DNA of 64,000 bases from Penium margaritaceum. Its lineage: Eukaryota > Streptophyta > Zygnematophyceae > Desmidiales > Peniaceae. The position numbers and the translations under genes were made by a program. The notes under the pieces are model-generated. The model was not told the DNA's origin and ran no database searches. It saw only the letters and a list, made by a program, of their open reading frames with translations. Positions 49,676 to 60,419 of this stretch are shown here, in pieces (the stretch's first letter is position 1; every line of letters begins with the position of its first letter). The stretch covers positions 259,136 to 323,135 of the forward strand of contig SZWC01000546.1 of NCBI GenBank assembly GCA_023375785.1, given 5' to 3'.

Positions 49676-50305
49676 TCAAGGGTAGTGGCGTTCCCAATAT
49701 TCCACCCCATTGGAGGAAGTGGGAGATGGGGGAGTGCAAGGCCGTTCTTTGATGGCTCGAAGTTCTTCTTCTTCCTCCATTCTCCTGTGATCTCGGATGA
49801 AGGGTTGCAGCTGGAATCGTCGTTCCTCCAGAAGTTCATTGTATGGAGGAGGGTCAAGTGCAGCCGGACAAGGATGAGGGGATTCCGCTCCTCTACTTGA
49901 ACAGTAATCCCTGAGGCCGTGGATGGTCCGGAAGGCAGCTTGATGACGATGTGCTGCAATGATAGGTTGGAGTTCATCGTAAGTGCTCATGTAGAGAAGT
50001 CCTCTCAGTTGAGTTTGGGCAATGCCATACTCCCTTCTTCCTCATGCGGTTCTGCGGGCTTCTCTGCTTCCAACATCTCGTATCACGTCAAGTAGAATGT
50101 ATCCATGTATGTCCAGGGTGGCAATTTCACGACGCCGTTGGCGGCGCCATCGCTCAAAGTTATGCCTCCCATCAGGTGCGAAGCAGAGTGGAGAAGTGTT
50201 GTCGGTTAGGGAGGCAACTTCATTGTAAAGCAGGATGGTGCGTCGTTGCTCTTCCATCGAGGAGGAGAAGTGTTGAAGAGGGGACGACCAGGAATTTGAG
50301 GACAA
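49676..50305 (-). pseudogene. Gag-like coding remnants in element 5
   Basis: Two neighbouring open stretches on the element's sense strand, 50042-50305 and 49676-49990. The first contains APDGRHNFERWRRQRRREIA, whose Gly, His-Asn, aromatic and Trp spacing parallels the element 3 frame and the copia-type gag start. The second contains a Pro-rich segment with an Arg/Glu-rich helix (RRMEEEEELRAIKER). Like its element 3 counterpart, this region lies beside the 3' LTR. The gag link rests on pattern only. Broken. Confidence 0.42.
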
Positions 50306-50399
50306 TCAGATTTTATAGGAGGGTTCATGGTGAAGCGATGGATCCGATGTTGCAGATGAATTATGGCAGAGGAAGAGGATGGTGGAATTGGGCAAATCC

Positions 50400-51030
50400 G
50401 ACTTGTGGAAGTTTCTGCGTGGGCGCAGGTCGTCGCGGAACGGGCAATGCGACCGGGCGGATCCTTCTGCTGAGCGAAAGGAGCAAAAGCGGATGACGGC
50501 CCGATAATTGACGGGGTGGGCGCAGGGGCGAAACCACATGTATTCCGAGGTATAGGAGTAGATTAGGGGAGGACAGAAGCCAACGTGCCGCGAGAAATCT
50601 GTTTCTGGTGTGGGTGCAGGCTGCTGTGAAGCGCGCAGTTAGCTCATGCAGATCATTGTGCTGGTCACAGATGCTGATGATGAGGAGGCAAAGGCTGACA
50701 AAAGAGGAGTGGCCGTAGGGGCGAGACCTCGTGCGTTGCTGAAACAGAGGTGGTAGAATGCAGCAAGGGGAAGGAAGGTGCCAACGCGCCGAGAGAAATC
50801 TGCTGTCGGCGTGGGTGCAGGCTACTGCAAAGCGGGCAGCTAGCTCGTGCAGATCCTTATGCTGGTCCTATGTGCGGATGATGAGGAGCAGACGATGCTG
50901 AAAAAGGAGTGGGAGCAGGGGCAAAACCACGTACGTTGCAGAAATTTTTGGCGTGGGCGCAGGTCGGTGCGAAGCGGGCGATGTGACCGGGCGGATCCTT
51001 GTACCGAGCTGATGATGCGGAGACGGGATT
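50400..51030 (-). repeat. G-rich internal repeats of element 5
   Basis: Copies of the unit GCGTGGGCGCAGGT ... GCGGATCCTT recur near 50416, 50607, 50810 and 50950, interleaved with GAGAAATCTG and GCAGCTAGCTCGTGCAGATC. The same unit is found in element 3, so it is a family trait. Confidence 0.78.
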
Positions 51031-51284
51031 AGAGGCAGCTGATGGCTGAGTGGGCGCAGGGGCAAAACCACGTGTACTGATGACAAAGGCTGAGGAAGAC
51101 TGATGAGAAGGCGGCACGGATGATGCTGAGAGCGGCTCGAAGAAGACAGATGATGAGGAGGGCTGAGGACAGAGGGTGATGACGCGAAGAAGGGAAGGCT
51201 GGTGGAGTTGATGCGCACGTGACGGAGGCAGAAGATGGAGGTTGCGGCAGGGAGAGGATAGCGGCAAGATGAGGCAACCAGGTG

Positions 51285-51480
51285 CTCTGCTTTCAAGAGA
51301 GTGATAGCCTGTTCCACAGTTGGCCCGAGACCGACGGGCAGGAAGACCAGCGGTGTCGGGTATCATGTTGGCTATACGAGACTGATTGCAGCAAAGGGAG
51401 TCATATGGTGAGCAGGGATTCCAGTCCGCTGATGTCAGGAGAGTGACGGCTTGTTCCCCAATTGGCTCGCAATGGGAGCA
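51285..51480 (-). repeat. Duplicated 144-bp segment in element 5
   Basis: GAGAGTGATAGCCTGTTCC near 51296 and GAGAGTGACGGCTTGTTCC near 51440 head two related copies, corresponding to the pair at 15160-15345 in element 3. Confidence 0.7.
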
Positions 51481-51997
51481 GGAAGAATGGTGGTATCCGA
51501 CGTCATAGCGGCAGGCATTGCACTACTGCTGCTGACGATGCAAGATGGCGGTGCGAGGATGTGGTGTGGTACAACGAGTGCGAGGAGACTGATGTCGCAG
51601 GGGCAGATGGTGGAGGTGAGGACGATGAGAGGAGAGGAGGAGAGCGGAGGTGCTTGCAAGGTTGACGAGAAGAGAGGTAGCGGGTGACGAGCGACAGGGA
51701 AGCTTCCAAGAAGTTGACGGCAAGCGGCAGCTTGGGAGCTGCTTGCAGCTATTGTTAACGACACGTCATAAATTTGTTGGCCACGGGTGCGGAATGGGCG
51801 CAGGGCTTTCCGAGGATGACAAGGCGTTGGTTCAGCGTGAGGAGCACTTCAAGCGGTGCTGCTGATGTCAGCTGCTAATGAAGCAAAGGAGCGCGAGGTG
51901 GCGGTGACGGCGATGGGGAGGTGCAGATTTGAGAGGGGACACAACGGAGTCAGTAGAGCGATGACTTGGTCACGAGGTACCAGGTGATGTCCCTGAA

Positions 51998-52009
51998 GCT
52001 CTGATACCA
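51998..52009 (-). promoter_or_regulatory. Element 5 primer-binding site (initiator tRNA-Met)
   Basis: GCTCTGATACCA on the + strand abuts the right LTR and is identical to the sites of elements 3 and 6. Confidence 0.92.
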
Positions 52010-52613
52010 TGTCAGAAGAATGCAATGAGCGAGGACTCGAAGAGCTGAAGCAAGCAGAAGCAATGAAGCAAGCTGACGTAACATAGTGAAGTGACGGAAT
52101 CAGAGCGGTGAGAGCCGGCCCAAGGAGTTAGTCACAGAGTCGCAAGAGGAAGCGAGGCACTGGAGCCCCGAGGTAGACCGAGCGCAGATGAGAGAACTTG
52201 AGATCGAAGCGAGGAAGGCGTCGGAAGTGAAAGGTTAATGGTGGTGAAGAGAAGATCCGTGAGGAGACAGTGGTGGGCAGATGCAATGGATGCGAGAGGC
52301 GAGCAGAGCGAAGACACGGCGGCGAAGCTGCGGAACCAAACGGGGACAGAATGAATAGAACTGTGCTGGTTAACTCAAGGGAATGAACATCCTTGGTATA
52401 AAAAGGACAGATCAGGACAAATGAGCAAAGTAACGGCTCTTTTCTGCTAGCCGGACGCGGGTGACAGGTGTCACTTGATTAGGGGATGACTTATCCGAAG
52501 GGTCTGAATGGTCGAGCGACCGGAGAGCCGTTGGGAAAGGTGGTTCAGTCATGACTAGAACCGTTCTTGAGACCGAGATATTTTCTTCTCTTGTCAAAGC
52601 TTCATTTCTGACA
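52010..52613 (-). repeat. Element 5 right (5') LTR
   Basis: A 604-bp LTR beginning TGTCAGAAGAATGC and ending TTTCTGACA on the + strand. A TATA-like GGTATAAAAAGG lies near 52395. Confidence 0.92.
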
Positions 52614-55600
52614 AAAGTCACTTGGTAAACTATGTGGTCATTGTCAGTGGCACATGCCAACTTTGTCAAGGCATTGCGCACAATAGCCATGCCGAGCCAC
52701 CAGAATTCTACCTTGTTTACACCTGTAAGATCATGCCTAATACATCTGCACTGTAATTGGACACTCTGGCCGTGGCTGACTTGTGTTATGATCAGTAGAA
52801 GTAAAAGTTACTTAGATACACTTGTGGTCATGGTCAGTGGCACATGCCAACTTTGTCGAGGCATTACGCACAATAGTCATACCGTTACCAGTATTTTACC
52901 TTGTTTGTACCTGCAAGGTCATGCCTAGTATGTCTGCACTGTGATTGGACACTCTGAACATGGCAGTGTTAAGATGCATAGCCGTTTAAGGTACTTGGTA
53001 GACGTTGTGGTCATGGTCAGTGGAACATGTCAGTTTTGTAAAGGCATTGCGCACAGTAGCCGTGCCAAGCCACCGGTTTTTGACCTTGTTTATACCTGCA
53101 AGGTCATGCCTAGTACATTTAAACTGTGATTGGGCACTCTGACTGTAGCAGACCCGTGTTACGATTCGTACAAGTTAAAGTCACTTGGTAAAAATTGTGG
53201 TCATGGTCAGTGGCACATGCCAACTTTGTCAAGGCATTACACAAAATAGCCACATCCAGCCACCCGTATTCTCCCGTGTTTGCACCTGCAAAATCATGCC
53301 TAGTACATCTGCACTGTGATTGGACACTCTCACCGTGGCTGACTCGTGTTATGATCAGTAGAAGTAAAAGTCACTTGGATACATTTGTGGGCATGGTCAC
53401 TGGCACATGCCAACTTTGTCAAGATATTGCGCACAATAGCCACACCGAGCCACCAGTATTCTACCTTGATTATACATACAAGGTCATGCCCAGCATATTG
53501 GCACTGTGATTGGACACTCTGTCCGTGGCTGACTTGTGTTATGATTCATAGCCGTTTATGGTACTTGTTAAACTTTGTGGTCATGGTCAGTGGCACATGC
53601 AAACTTTGTCAAGGCATTGCATACAATAGCCGTGCCAAGCCACCGGGTTTTACCTTCTTTATACCTGCAAGGTCATGCATATTAGATGTGCAATGTCATT
53701 GGGCACTCTGACCGTGGCTGACTCGTGTTACAATTCGTAGAAGTTAAAGTCACTTGGTAAACTATGTGGTCATTGTCAGTGGCACATGCCAACTTTGTCA
53801 AGGCATTGCGCACAATAGCCACACCGAGCCACCAGTATTCTACCTTGTTTGCACCTGCAAAATCATGTTTAGTGCATCTGCACTGTGATTAGACACTCTG
53901 ACCGTGGCTGACTTGTGTTATGATCAGCAGAAGTAAATGTCACTTGGATACATTTGTGGTCATGGTCAGTGGTACATGCCAACTTTGTCAAGGCATTGCG
54001 CACAATAGCCACACCGAGCCACCAGTATTCTACCTTGTTTGTACCTGCAAGATCATGCCCATTAGATCTGAACTGTGATTGGACACTCTGACCGTGGCTG
54101 ANTTTGTGGTCATGGTCAGTGGCACATGCCAACTTTGTCAAGGCATTGCGCACAATAGCCACACCGAGCCACCAATATTCTACCTTGTCTGAACCTGCAA
54201 GATCATGCCTAGTACATCTGCACTGTGATTGGACACTCTGACCATGGCTGACTTGTATTATGATCAATAGAAGTAAAAGTCACTCGGATACATTTGTGGT
54301 CATTGTGAGTGGCACATGCCAACTTTGTATTGGCATTGCGCACAATAGCCACACCAAGCCACCAGTATTATACCTTGTTTGCATCTGCAAGATCATGCCT
54401 AGTACATATGCACTGTGATTGGACACTCTAACCGTGGCTTTTTGTGTTATGATCAATAGAAGTAAAAGTCACATGGATAAATTTGTGGCCATGGTCAGTG
54501 GCACATGCCAACTTTGTCAAGGCATTGCACACAATAGCCAAACCGAGCCACATGTATTCTACCTTGTTTATACCTGTAAGGTCATGCCCAGTACATCTGC
54601 ACTGTGACTGGACACTCTGACCGTGGCTGACTCGTGTTATGATTCATATCTGTCTAAGGTACTTGGTAAACTTGTGGTCATGGTCAGTTGCACATGCCAA
54701 CTTTGTCAGGGCATTGCGCACAGTAGCCGTGCCAAGCTACCGGTATTTACCTTGTTTATACCGGCAAGATCATGCATATAAGATGTGTTCTGTGATTGGA
54801 CACTCTGACCATGGCTGACTCGTGTTACGATTCGTAGAAGTTAAAGTCACTCGGTAAACGTTGTGGTCATGGTCAGTGGCACATGCCACCTTTGTCTAGG
54901 CATTGCGCACAATAGCCACACCGAGCCACCAGTTTTCTATCTTGTTTGTACCTGTAAGATCATGCCTAGTACATCTGCACTTTGACTGGACCCTCTGACC
55001 GTGACTGACTCGTGTTATGATCAATAGAAGTAAAATTCACTTGGATATATTTGTGGTCATGGTCAGTAACACTTGCCAACTTTGTCAATGCATTGCACAC
55101 AATAGCCACACCGAGCCACCCGTATTCTACCTTGCTTATACCAGCAAGGCCATGCCCAGTATATCTGCACTCTGACTGGACAATCTGACCGTGGCTGACT
55201 CGTGTTATGATTCATAGCTGTCTAAGGTACTTGGTAAACTTTGTGGTCATGGTCAGTGGCACATGCCAACTTTGTCAACGTATTGCGCACAATAGCCGTG
55301 CCAAGCCACCGGCTTTTTGCCTTGTTTGTACCTGTAAGGTCATGCCTAGTACATCTGAACTCTGATTGGGCACTATGACTGTGGCTGACCCGTGTTACGA
55401 TTTGTAGAAGTTAAAGTCACTTGGTAGACGTTGTGGTCATGGTCAGTGGCACATGCCAACTTTGTCAAAGCATTGCGCACAATAGCCACACCGAGCCACC
55501 AGTATTCTACCTTTTTTTAACCTGCAAGATCATGCCTAGTACATCTGCACTGTGATTGGACACTCTGACCGTGGCTGGCTCATGTTATGATTCATAGCCG

Positions 55601-57083
55601 TTTAAGGTACTTGGTAAACGTTGTGGTCATGGTCAGTGGCACGTTCCAACTTTGTCAAGGCAGTTCGCACAACAGCCGTGCCAAGCGAGCACTTTTTCAC
55701 CTTGTTTATACCTATAAGGTCATGCATATTAGATGTGCAATGTGATTGGACACTCTTACCGTGGCTGACTCGTGTTACAATTCGTAGGAATTAAAGTCAC
55801 GTGGTAAACTTTGTGGTCATTTTCAGTGGCACATGCCAAATTTGTCAAGGCATTGCACACAATAGCCACACTGAGCCACCAGTATTCTACCTTGTTTGCA
55901 CCTGGAAGATCATGCCTAGTACATCTGCACTGTGATTGGAGACTCTGACCGTTGCTGACTCGTGTTATGATCAATAGAAGTAAAAGTCACTAGGATACAT
56001 TTGTGGTCATGGTCAGTGGCACATGCTAACTATGTCAAGGCATTGCGCACAATAGCCACACCGAGCCACCAGTATTCTAACTTGTTTGTACCTGCAAGGT
56101 CATGCCCATTATATCTGCACTGTGATTGGACACTCTGACCGTGGCTGAATCATGTTATGATTCATAGCCATTTAAGGTACTTGGAAAACTTTGTGGTCAT
56201 GGTCAGTGGCACATGCCAACTTTGTCAAGACATTGACACAATAGCCACACCGAGCCACCAGTATTCTACCTTGTTTTCACCTGTAAGATCATGCCTAGTA
56301 CATCTGCACTGTGATAGGACACTCTGGTCGTGGCTGACTTGTGTTATGATCAGTAGAAGTAAAAGTCACTTGGATACATTTGTGGGCATGGTCTGTGGCA
56401 CATGCCAACTTTGTCAAGACATTGCGCACAATAGCCACACCGAGCCACCAGTATTCTACCTTGATTATACATGCAAGGTCATGCCTAGTATATTGGCACT
56501 GTGATTGGACACTCAGACCGTGGCTGACTTGTGTTATGGTTCATAGCCGTTTATGGAACATGTTAAACTTTGTGGTCATGGTCAGTGGCACATGCCAAAT
56601 TTGTCAATGCATTGCATACAATAGCCGTGCCAAGCCACCGGGTTTTTACCTTCTTTATACCTGCAAGGTCATGCATATTAGATGTGCAATGTCATTGGGC
56701 ACTCTGACCATGGCTGACTCGTGTTACAATTTGTAGAAGTTAAAGTCACATGGTAAACTACGTGGCCATGGTACGTGGCACATGCCAACTTTGTCAAGGC
56801 ATTGCGCACAATAGACACACCGAGCCAGCAGAAGTCTTCCTTGTTTGCACCTGCAAGATCATGTTTAGTACATGTGCACTGTGATTAGACACTCTGACCG
56901 TGGCTGACTTGTGTTATGAGCTGTGGAAGTAAAGGTCACTTGGATACATTTGTGGTCATGGTCAGTGGCACATGCCAACATTGTCAAGGCATTGCGCACA
57001 ATAGTCACACCATTACCAGTATTCTACCTTGTTTGTACCTGCAAGGTCATGCCCAGTAAACTTGTACTATGATTGGACACACT
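52614..57083 (+). repeat. 190-bp satellite, + direction
   Basis: About 23 monomers between elements 5 and 6. A single N at 54102 replaces about 40 bp of one monomer: the core words on either side are 149 bp apart instead of 190. Most of this block is duplicated at 60.4-63.9 kb (see findings). Confidence 0.94.
54102..54102. other. Single N hiding missing satellite bases
   Basis: GTGGCTGA is followed by N and then TTTGTGGTC; the usual intervening 40 or so bases of the variable segment are absent, so the N marks an unresolved join. Confidence 0.85.
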
Positions 57084-57527
57084 TGTCAGGAATTTGAGAG
57101 GGGAAGAGTGCGACACGGGAAGGCTCGTGGCGCTGCTTGACACAAGTTATGAGTTGAGCATGTTGGCAGTAACAAGTTCTGGAGGTGAGCGATGCAAGAC
57201 AGGCAGTTGACTGAGGATGGAAGCGATTGCAGCTGCGAGAGTGATGAAGTAAAATGATTGATTGATAGAATAGCGGACGCAATCATACATTGATCTAAGC
57301 TACCTTAAAGTAGTGTTTCTTGGCTTCGCTAGGACCCCTGTGAGGTGGAAGCGCTAGTTCGTGTTCTTTGAGGGACGTGTTGCGATGGTTTCACCGGAGC
57401 GCAATTCGTCGGGTTCCTCCGAGACTCTTGGTTGTGCGTATCCGTTGAGATTCATGCGACTCTTTTGTTGTTGGTGTTTGGATGTGTTCCGGTCTTCGCG
57501 CTGGTTTCTCTTCTTTTATTTCTGATA
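57084..57527 (-). repeat. Element 6 left (3') LTR
   Basis: A 444-bp LTR starting TGTCAGGAATTTGAGAGG and matched by 59947-60419. It is unrelated to the LTRs of the other elements beyond the terminal TGTCAG. Confidence 0.92.
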
Positions 57528-57541
57528 CCTCCCGTGAAGGG
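57528..57541 (-). promoter_or_regulatory. Element 6 polypurine tract
   Basis: CCTCCCGTGAAGGG on the + strand reads CCCTTCACGGGAGG on the coding strand, directly beside the left LTR. Confidence 0.75.
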
Positions 57542-58165
57542 AAACCAACATGGAAGCCTTAGGTGTCTCTGGTCCTGAGACCTAGAAGATATACCAGGGT
57601 CGCATGTTGCGCCTGGTCGAGGTACATCAGTGTAGGTGGAGGTGGCCTTGAAGGAGGCCAGTTCATTGGCAACGGCAACTTGCCATTGGTCTGCTTGGGG
57701 CCCATTTACAGCTTCTGTATATGTGCTGGGGTTGGCAATGGGAGCTGTGGTAATGGTGGTGCTGAGTAGAGGAAGGCGAGGATAACGTCGTCGTCGAGGA
57801 TTCATCGGAGGATTTGGTCGTCGACGAGAGTTGAGGTTGTCTCCACCTGTAACCCAGGAGGGCAGGAAGAGGTTCGAAGAAGCTCCACCTGACGATCTTC
57901 CTGGATGTCAAGGTCTCCATCTGTGTCGGTCAGGGTGATGAGCGAGGCTGCAGTTCTGTTTCTGGTAGACCGTCGGAGCACCGGTTTTGCTGTAGGTGTC
58001 ATTCTCGGGACTGATGCCCCAGATGTTGTGGCCGCTGTATTTTCTTCTGTGTCTGCTGTTGTTGTTGTTGGTGCTGGTGCTGCTGCGGCTGGAGGAGGGG
58101 CTACTGCTACTGAGGGAAGTGATCGTCCGAATGTTGGCAGATGTTCTGAGACGGTTTCAAAGTCG
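57542..58165 (-). pseudogene. INT-RT linker and start of reverse transcriptase (element 6)
   Basis: Open stretches on the element's sense strand downstream of integrase. One is rich in Pro, Thr and Ala and contains RRSTRNR, the basic motif often found in the copia linker before RT. Another contains PSTYTEAVNGPQADQWQVAV followed by ANELASFKA, which fits the opening of the copia-type RT domain (RVT_2: Glu-Ala ... Trp ... Ala ... Glu). The catalytic part of RT is not present. Remnant only. Confidence 0.75.
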
Positions 58166-59902
58166 TCACAAGGAGTGAGAGGAGTGAGTGGTGGCAGTGT
58201 TGTTGGTTGTGGTTGTGTGGGTGTATGTGTAGGAGAGAGGGTTGGTGGAGTGGACGCTGTTAGAGGAGTTGCTGGTGTGGCAGGAGTGACTGCTGGAGGT
58301 AAGGTAGCCGGAGTTGTGGGTACCGCAGCTCGTTCTGGAAAGAGGGTCCAGGTGAGAGGAGTAGTGGAGATTGGCGCCAATTGCCGGAAGAATGGGAGTA
58401 ATTTCATCGAAATGGACATCTATGCTGCAGGTTTCTTGGTTGAGGTCGAGCTCGTAGAATAAGTACCCAGGGGAGTTGAGGGCAAATCCCACGAACATGC
58501 GGCACGAGGCTTGTGGCCCAACTTTGGAGAGATGCGCTTGAGCTCTGTCAGTTTTGTCCAGTAGGACGTAGGATGTTGAACCCCAGACTGAAAGTTTGGA
58601 GACATCTGGCTTGTATCCCAGCCAAAGGTCTGATGGGGTGATGTCTGGAAGATGCTTGGCTCGATAGTAGTTGTGTACCCGGGTGGCATAGCGGAGTGCA
58701 TAGGTCCAGAAGGTTTCTGGTGCTCCAGCATGCACAAGTAGGGTGTGCGTGAGAGCGACCAGGACACCATTCCATCTTTCTGCTACTCCGTTCTGCTCAG
58801 GAGCTTTTGGGACACTCGTCTCATGCCCAATGCCGTGTTTTGCCAGGAATGAACGGAGCTCATGAGATAGGAATTCGCCACCTCTGTCTGTCCAGATTTT
58901 GCCAATGGACCGGTTGAGGCGGCTCATCTGATACTTTGACCACTTGATGAAAGCAAGCTTGGGATCGGCTTTAGACTTGAGAGGAATTGTGGCGCCGAAG
59001 CAAGAGTGGTCATCCACAATAGTAAGGAAGTACTCATAGCCATGAAGGGAGGTGGGACGAATTGGTCCCACAAGATCCATGTGGAGGACATCGAGAGGTC
59101 TTGCTGCTCGAGCGGCTCGTGGAGGGTGTGGGGAAGCTTTTAATTTCCCAAGACTGTAGGCAGTGCAAGGTGGTCCTGCAAGATGAGTTAGTGGGGAGAG
59201 CAGTGGCAGGCCTTTTACCATATATTTGGCCAGAAGACGGAGAAGTGCGTTGAAATTTGGATGACTAAGGCGGTGATGATGCAGGAGAAGAAGATGTGAG
59301 AGGCTGCGGCAGTCACAGGTGGAGGGTTGAGTGTCAGCTTCAACAGCAAAGATTGCTGTTGTGCGAGGAATCTGCAGTGGATAGAGGTTGTTGCAAACTG
59401 TGAAGGTTGCCAGCGGTTTGTTATCATATGTCGTCAGTTGGGCTTCTGAACCATAGGCGAGGAAGAAGATGTTTACGCCATCCTTTTGGAGTTGATGAAC
59501 AGAGAGGAGATTGTGTCGTAGGTGAGGGATATGGTAACCCCGGATCTGTCCACTTGGTGTTGCCGGAGATGTGAGAGTAGGGGAGTAGCGACAGAGTGAT
59601 GTCATGCCTTTGGTAGCACCGGTGATGGTTACTGGTGTTGCCAGTGGTGTGGTGACGTCAGCATCTTTGAGAGCATGAATGACACACCCTGAGTCGAGAA
59701 CTTGTTCAATATAGAGGGAGTCAGATGCTGCGAGAAGAGTCAGTGGGGGCAGTTCTCCATCTTGAATGGAAGCCTGTGCGACATCGAGAATGGAGGACTT
59801 CGGTGCGGAGTCATTGCCCGTATTGACATTGTTCGGTGCGGCGCGAGGTGGAAGGAGGCAAACAACCACAGTTGCCACTGTGAAGAAGATCACTGGAATC
59901 AT
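58166..59902 (-). CDS. Copia protease-like/integrase open frame (element 6)
   Basis: A 578-codon frame on the element's sense strand that starts only about 30 bases after the primer-binding site. Residues 1-18 are hydrophobic (MIPVIFFTVATVVVCLL). A protease-like LDSGC lies at 69-73 and NLLSVHQL, a copia hallmark, at 131-138. GAG-pre-integrase spans about 195-262 (HHHRLSHPNF ... GPPCTAYSLGK). The integrase core spans about 270-440 with the DDE pattern D276 (HMDLVGP), D339 (WTDRGGEF) and E375 (NGVAERWN), 35 residues between the last two as in the family. MFVGFALNSPGYLFYELD near 465-485 matches the copia integrase C-terminal region. In a complete element this protein would cut and join retrotransposon cDNA ends in the nucleus. 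There is no gag ahead of it, which is unusual. I treat it as element-derived, not a host gene. Confidence 0.9.
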   Translation of the reverse strand: MIPVIFFTVATVVVCLLPPRAAPNNVNTGNDSAPKSSILDVAQASIQDGELPPLTLLAASDSLYIEQVLDSGCVIHALKDADVTTPLATPVTITGATKGMTSLCRYSPTLTSPATPSGQIRGYHIPHLRHNLLSVHQLQKDGVNIFFLAYGSEAQLTTYDNKPLATFTVCNNLYPLQIPRTTAIFAVEADTQPSTCDCRSLSHLLLLHHHRLSHPNFNALLRLLAKYMVKGLPLLSPLTHLAGPPCTAYSLGKLKASPHPPRAARAARPLDVLHMDLVGPIRPTSLHGYEYFLTIVDDHSCFGATIPLKSKADPKLAFIKWSKYQMSRLNRSIGKIWTDRGGEFLSHELRSFLAKHGIGHETSVPKAPEQNGVAERWNGVLVALTHTLLVHAGAPETFWTYALRYATRVHNYYRAKHLPDITPSDLWLGYKPDVSKLSVWGSTSYVLLDKTDRAQAHLSKVGPQASCRMFVGFALNSPGYLFYELDLNQETCSIDVHFDEITPILPAIGANLHYSSHLDPLSRTSCGTHNSGYLTSSSHSCHTSNSSNSVHSTNPLSYTYTHTTTTNNTATTHSSHSL

Positions 59903-59934
59903 GGTGGCCTGTCGACCAGGGCTGGAAACCTAGT

Positions 59935-59946
59935 GCTCTGATACCA
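59935..59946 (-). promoter_or_regulatory. Element 6 primer-binding site (initiator tRNA-Met)
   Basis: GCTCTGATACCA on the + strand directly abuts the right LTR. It is the same primer choice as elements 2, 3 and 5. Confidence 0.93.
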
Positions 59947-60419
59947 TGTCAGGATTTTGAGAGGGGAAGAGTGCGACACGGGAAGGCTCGTGGTGCTGCT
60001 TGACACAAGTTATGAGTTGAGCAGGTTGGCAGTAACAAGTTCTGGAGGTGAGCGATGCGAGACAGGCAGTTGACCGAGGATGGAAGCGATGGCAGCTGCG
60101 AGAGTGATGAAGGAAAATGACTGATTGATAGAATAGCGGAAGTAATTGTATATTGATCTAAGCTACCTTGAAGTAGTGTTGCTTGGCTTTGCTAGGACCC
60201 CTGCGAGGTGGAAGCGCTAGTTCGTGTTCTTCAAGGGACGTGTTGCAATGGTTTTGCCGGAGCGCAACTCATCGGGTTCCTCCAAGACTTCAGGATATGA
60301 TGGTGTCGGTGCACGACTCTTAGTTGTCTGTATCCAATGAGATTCGTGTGGCTCTTTTGTTGCTGGTGTTCGGATGTGCTCCGGTCTTCGCGCTGGTTTC
60401 TCTTCTTTAATTTCTGACA
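59947..60419 (-). repeat. Element 6 right (5') LTR
   Basis: A 473-bp LTR from TGTCAGGATTTTGAGAGG to TTTCTGACA. It is 29 bp longer than the left copy, mostly because of one segment around 60290-60320. Confidence 0.92.

Larger units (their letters stand above)
49027..52613 (-). mobile_element. Element 5: LTR retrotransposon related to element 3
   Basis: A 3.6-kb - strand element with LTRs of 606 and 604 bp, a perfect target duplication AAAGT (49022-49026 and 52614-52618), an initiator tRNA-Met primer site next to the right LTR and a polypurine tract next to the left LTR. LTRs share the central promoter-side region with element 3 (ACACGGCGGCGAAGC, ACCAAAGGGGAACAG) but differ elsewhere, so it is a sister subfamily. 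The interior has gag-like coding traces beside the 3' LTR and the same G-rich repeats, but no pol. LTR agreement is about 88-90% by eye, older than element 3. It is broken, with several breaks in the coding traces. Confidence 0.9.
57084..60419 (-). mobile_element. Element 6: Ty1/copia LTR retrotransposon derivative
   Basis: A 3.3-kb - strand element with LTRs of 444 (left) and 473 bp (right), a perfect target duplication ACACT (57079-57083 and 60420-60424), an initiator tRNA-Met primer site beside the right LTR and a polypurine tract beside the left LTR. The parts seen, in copia order on the - strand, are a protease-like active site, GAG-pre-integrase, integrase core, an INT-RT linker and the beginning of reverse transcriptase. 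Gag and most of RT/RNase H are not represented, so it is shorter than a full copia element (usually about 5 kb) and cannot be autonomous. Broken, with a few breaks. LTRs agree about 91-92% by eye apart from one length difference. Confidence 0.93.

Noticed and set aside
57905-58462. A 185-codon Gly/Val-rich frame on the + strand
   Set aside because: It is antisense to the Pro/Thr/Ala-rich linker of element 6 and has no domain.
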